Assembly (NCBI RefSeq): GCF_050219315.1
Contig: NZ_CP116939.1
Span: forward strand, 2,294,001-2,358,000
From: Megasphaera_A sueciensis
GTDB lineage: Bacteria; Bacillota; Negativicutes; Veillonellales; Megasphaeraceae
DNA: 64,000 bases
Direction: 5' to 3'
A program made the position numbers and the translations under genes. The notes beneath the pieces were generated by a model. That model had not been told where the DNA came from. It saw only the letters and a program-made list of their open reading frames with translations, and ran no database searches. This document shows positions 62,541 through 64,000 of the stretch, one piece after another (the stretch's first letter is position 1; every line of letters starts with the position of its first letter).

Positions 62541-62616
62541 TGTACAAAAGGTAATATAGATGCGTATAAATATAAGTTTTGGCTAGACTATGCAGCTATA
62601 TGGTTGCAGTGCGATA

Positions 62617-62820
62617 CTATTGGAAAATATATCCCATGTAGAAAATGAAAGCAACTACGCAGAAAACACCTAAGGTACGAATTAAATTTAGTTTTTGACG
62701 CTTCGATTTTGTCATGTTTTTATCTTTATATCGTCCCATCGCTAAAACAGAACGGATTGCAGATATTGCAAACAAACAGATTATAAATAATAAACCGTAA
62801 AACATGATATCATTAAACAT
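62617..62820 (-). CDS. Small two-span membrane protein of unknown function
   Basis: A 67-residue protein with two hydrophobic segments (about 5-25 FYGLLFIICLFAISAIRSVL and 50-66 GVFCVVAFIFYMGYIF) joined by a strongly basic loop (GRYKDKNMTKSKRQKLN). The ATG at 62820 has GAGGAGATGG, a good RBS, close upstream, so it is a real gene rather than chance. No family recognised. It is divergent from the carboxypeptidase gene at 63029. Confidence 0.7.
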   Translation of the reverse strand: MFNDIMFYGLLFIICLFAISAIRSVLAMGRYKDKNMTKSKRQKLNLIRTLGVFCVVAFIFYMGYIFQ

Positions 62821-63028
62821 AATTCCATCTCCTCATCAGATAACACAATTATTATAATCATAATACTATTTTTTTCTATGAAATTCAATCATCTATCATA
62901 TATCAAGAAGGTATTCATGATCAATACGTTGACATCAAATTAAAAGTGTTTAATAATAATATAATAAAAAATGTATGCGGTTATAGTTATTTGTATATGT
63001 TTACATCAATTACCAGAGGTGAAGTGTA

Positions 63029-63871
63029 TTGACACGTTTATTGAAAAAGATATGTATAATTGGTTTATGGAGTATGTCGATTTTATCCTGCGGGTTTATG
63101 ATCAATGCTGTGCAGGCAGCGGTACCATCAACGGGAGCAGAGGCTGCCTGCATGATTGATGCAGATACAGAAACGATTTTATATCAAGTCAATCCTACAA
63201 AGTGGATGAATCCAGCTAGTACAACGAAAATAGTAACATTAATTACGGCTCTTGATACAGGGAAAAATAAAATGAATGACGCGGTTCACATAACAAGCGA
63301 AGCGGCCGATACAGAACCATCTTGCTTAGGTATTGCCCCGGGAGATTCCATTAGTTTAAAAGAAATATTACGCGGCATGATGGTTGTATCAGGGAATGAT
63401 GCTGCTGTAGCAGTAGCACAAACCTTGGGAGGTTCTGTGAGCGAATTTGCTGATATGATGAATAAGGAAGCGGTTAAAATGGGAGCTAAGCATTCTCATT
63501 TCGTTAATCCCAACGGTCTCACTGCGATAAAACATTATACAACAGCGATTGATATGGCACGGATGGCAGCTTATGGAATGAAACATTATCCGGAATTTCG
63601 ATATATTGTCAGCTTAAAAGAATATAATATGAAATATATGGATTCCCGCAAACCTAAATATGTTACTACTACTAATTATTTTCTTACGAGCGGTTATGCC
63701 GGTGCCGACGGCATTAAAACTGGTTTTACTGATGCCGCGGGAGATTGTTTGGTTGCTTCGGCGACCAGGGATGGACATACGTTGATAGTTGTATTGTTTA
63801 ATGATGATGATCGTTGGACAGATGCACCTAATATACTTGATTATGGATTCCGGCGCATTGCTAAGGAATAA
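63029..63871 (+). CDS. D-alanyl-D-alanine carboxypeptidase (PBP5/DacF type)
   Basis: Trims the terminal D-Ala of peptidoglycan pentapeptides. The 280-residue product starts with a signal peptide (MTRLLKKICIIGLWSMSILS, cleaved around VQA) and has all three serine-peptidase motifs: MNPASTTKIVTLIT (SxxK), VVSGNDAAVAVA (SxN) and DGIKTGFTDAAGDCLV (KTG). It lacks the C-terminal beta-domain and amphipathic anchor of E. coli PBP5, so it is the short DacF-like form. The start is a TTG at 63029 with AGAGGTG seven bases before; there is no ATG nearby in frame. Followed after 18 bp by another gene. Confidence 0.93.
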   Translation: MTRLLKKICIIGLWSMSILSCGFMINAVQAAVPSTGAEAACMIDADTETILYQVNPTKWMNPASTTKIVTLITALDTGKNKMNDAVHITSEAADTEPSCLGIAPGDSISLKEILRGMMVVSGNDAAVAVAQTLGGSVSEFADMMNKEAVKMGAKHSHFVNPNGLTAIKHYTTAIDMARMAAYGMKHYPEFRYIVSLKEYNMKYMDSRKPKYVTTTNYFLTSGYAGADGIKTGFTDAAGDCLVASATRDGHTLIVVLFNDDDRWTDAPNILDYGFRRIAKE

Positions 63872-63889
63872 TATTCAGAAAGGTTTTCT

Positions 63890-64000
63890 ATGACGCTGAA
63901 GCAAAGGATGCTTATTTCAAATTTAATCATGATAGTACTGCCTTTTGTTATTTCCAGCTTGGTAGGTTTGTTTGCTGCGGCTATGATGCATGATGCCTAT
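63890..64000 (+). CDS. Start of a membrane protein, probably a sensor kinase (partial)
   Basis: From the ATG at 63890 (AGAAAGG eight bases ahead) 37 codons are visible: MTLKQRMLISNLIMIVLPFV and more hydrophobic residues, a cytoplasmic basic start followed by a membrane span. The opening resembles histidine-kinase N-termini, but the diagnostic domains are beyond the window. It follows dacF by 18 bp and is likely in the same operon. Confidence 0.5.
   Translation, partial: MTLKQRMLISNLIMIVLPFVISSLVGLFAAAMMHDAY

Noticed and set aside
62344..62547. 67-codon frame on the minus strand over the tRNA genes
   Set aside because: It is the reverse complement of tRNA-Phe and tRNA-Leu; such frames (VRSTGFEPARVF...) are common artefacts.
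1..64000. CRISPR array
   Set aside because: No run of regularly spaced direct repeats with unique spacers was seen; all repeats found are hairpins, IS ends or pairs.
1..64000. Prophage or conjugative element
   Set aside because: No integrase of the tyrosine or serine type, no capsid, tail, relaxase or type IV secretion genes.

Overview
The window looks like a chromosomal segment of an AT-rich anaerobic Firmicute that has an outer membrane, that is, one of the Negativicutes (a Megasphaera/Veillonellaceae-type organism is the best guess from gene content; nothing here fixes the species). The evidence is the mixture of a signal-peptide porin ending in phenylalanine, an RND efflux pump, ArnT-like and EptA-like lipid A/LOS decoration enzymes, T-box leaders, low-GC Firmicute-type IS elements, a long single-chain pyruvate:ferredoxin oxidoreductase, and nickel lactate racemase.

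Layout. 1-4.6 kb: start of a LysR regulator, then (minus strand) an unusually long tryptophanase/tyrosine phenol-lyase family enzyme, an amino-acid permease and a porin. 4.9-6.9 kb: two decayed insertion sequences (ISLre2-like and ISL3-like) with long hairpins. 6.9-9.6 kb: an MFS transporter behind a T-box whose specifier reads as Phe (TTC), and facing away from it a second complete T-box leader with a strong promoter and no gene behind it, followed by a possible small RNA. 9.6-22 kb, mostly minus: a small exported protein, a radical SAM enzyme, glutamate synthase large subunit with an attenuator-type leader, a uracil-DNA-glycosylase-like protein, two ArnT-like transferases, DedA and an acyltransferase-3 protein. 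22-31 kb: MgtC, an M20 amidohydrolase, an RND pump with adaptor and palindromic operator, a fluoride riboswitch with CrcB, and a divergent ClC channel. 31-35 kb: cell-wall 3D-domain protein, glmU-prs-pth. 35.2-36.7 kb: an intact IS256 element with an 8-bp target duplication, then a broken chloramphenicol acetyltransferase. 37.6-43 kb: pyruvate:ferredoxin oxidoreductase (more GC-rich than its surroundings) and, convergent to it, a CstA-type transporter.

43.5-47.9 kb: an MBL hydrolase, then an accessory patch of gene fragments, an SDR enzyme and IS pieces, ending in an IS481-like element with 26-bp direct repeats. 47.9-54.8 kb: a complete trpEGDCFBA operon under a Trp (TGG) T-box. 54.8-59.3 kb: two tandem cupins, LarA, and an AmmeMemoRadiSam pair. 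59.4-64 kb: a PII protein behind a structured leader with an early terminator, an EptA-like sulfatase-fold transferase, a tRNA Asp-Phe-Leu cluster, a small membrane protein, a D-Ala-D-Ala carboxypeptidase, and the start of a membrane protein running off the end.

How it works together: the recurring themes are amino-acid and nitrogen economy (Trp synthesis, aromatic amino-acid breakdown, GltB, PII, T-boxes), envelope decoration and export, and pyruvate/lactate metabolism (PFOR, CstA, LarA). RNA-based control is dense: three T-boxes, a fluoride riboswitch and two unassigned attenuator-like leaders (gltB, PII).
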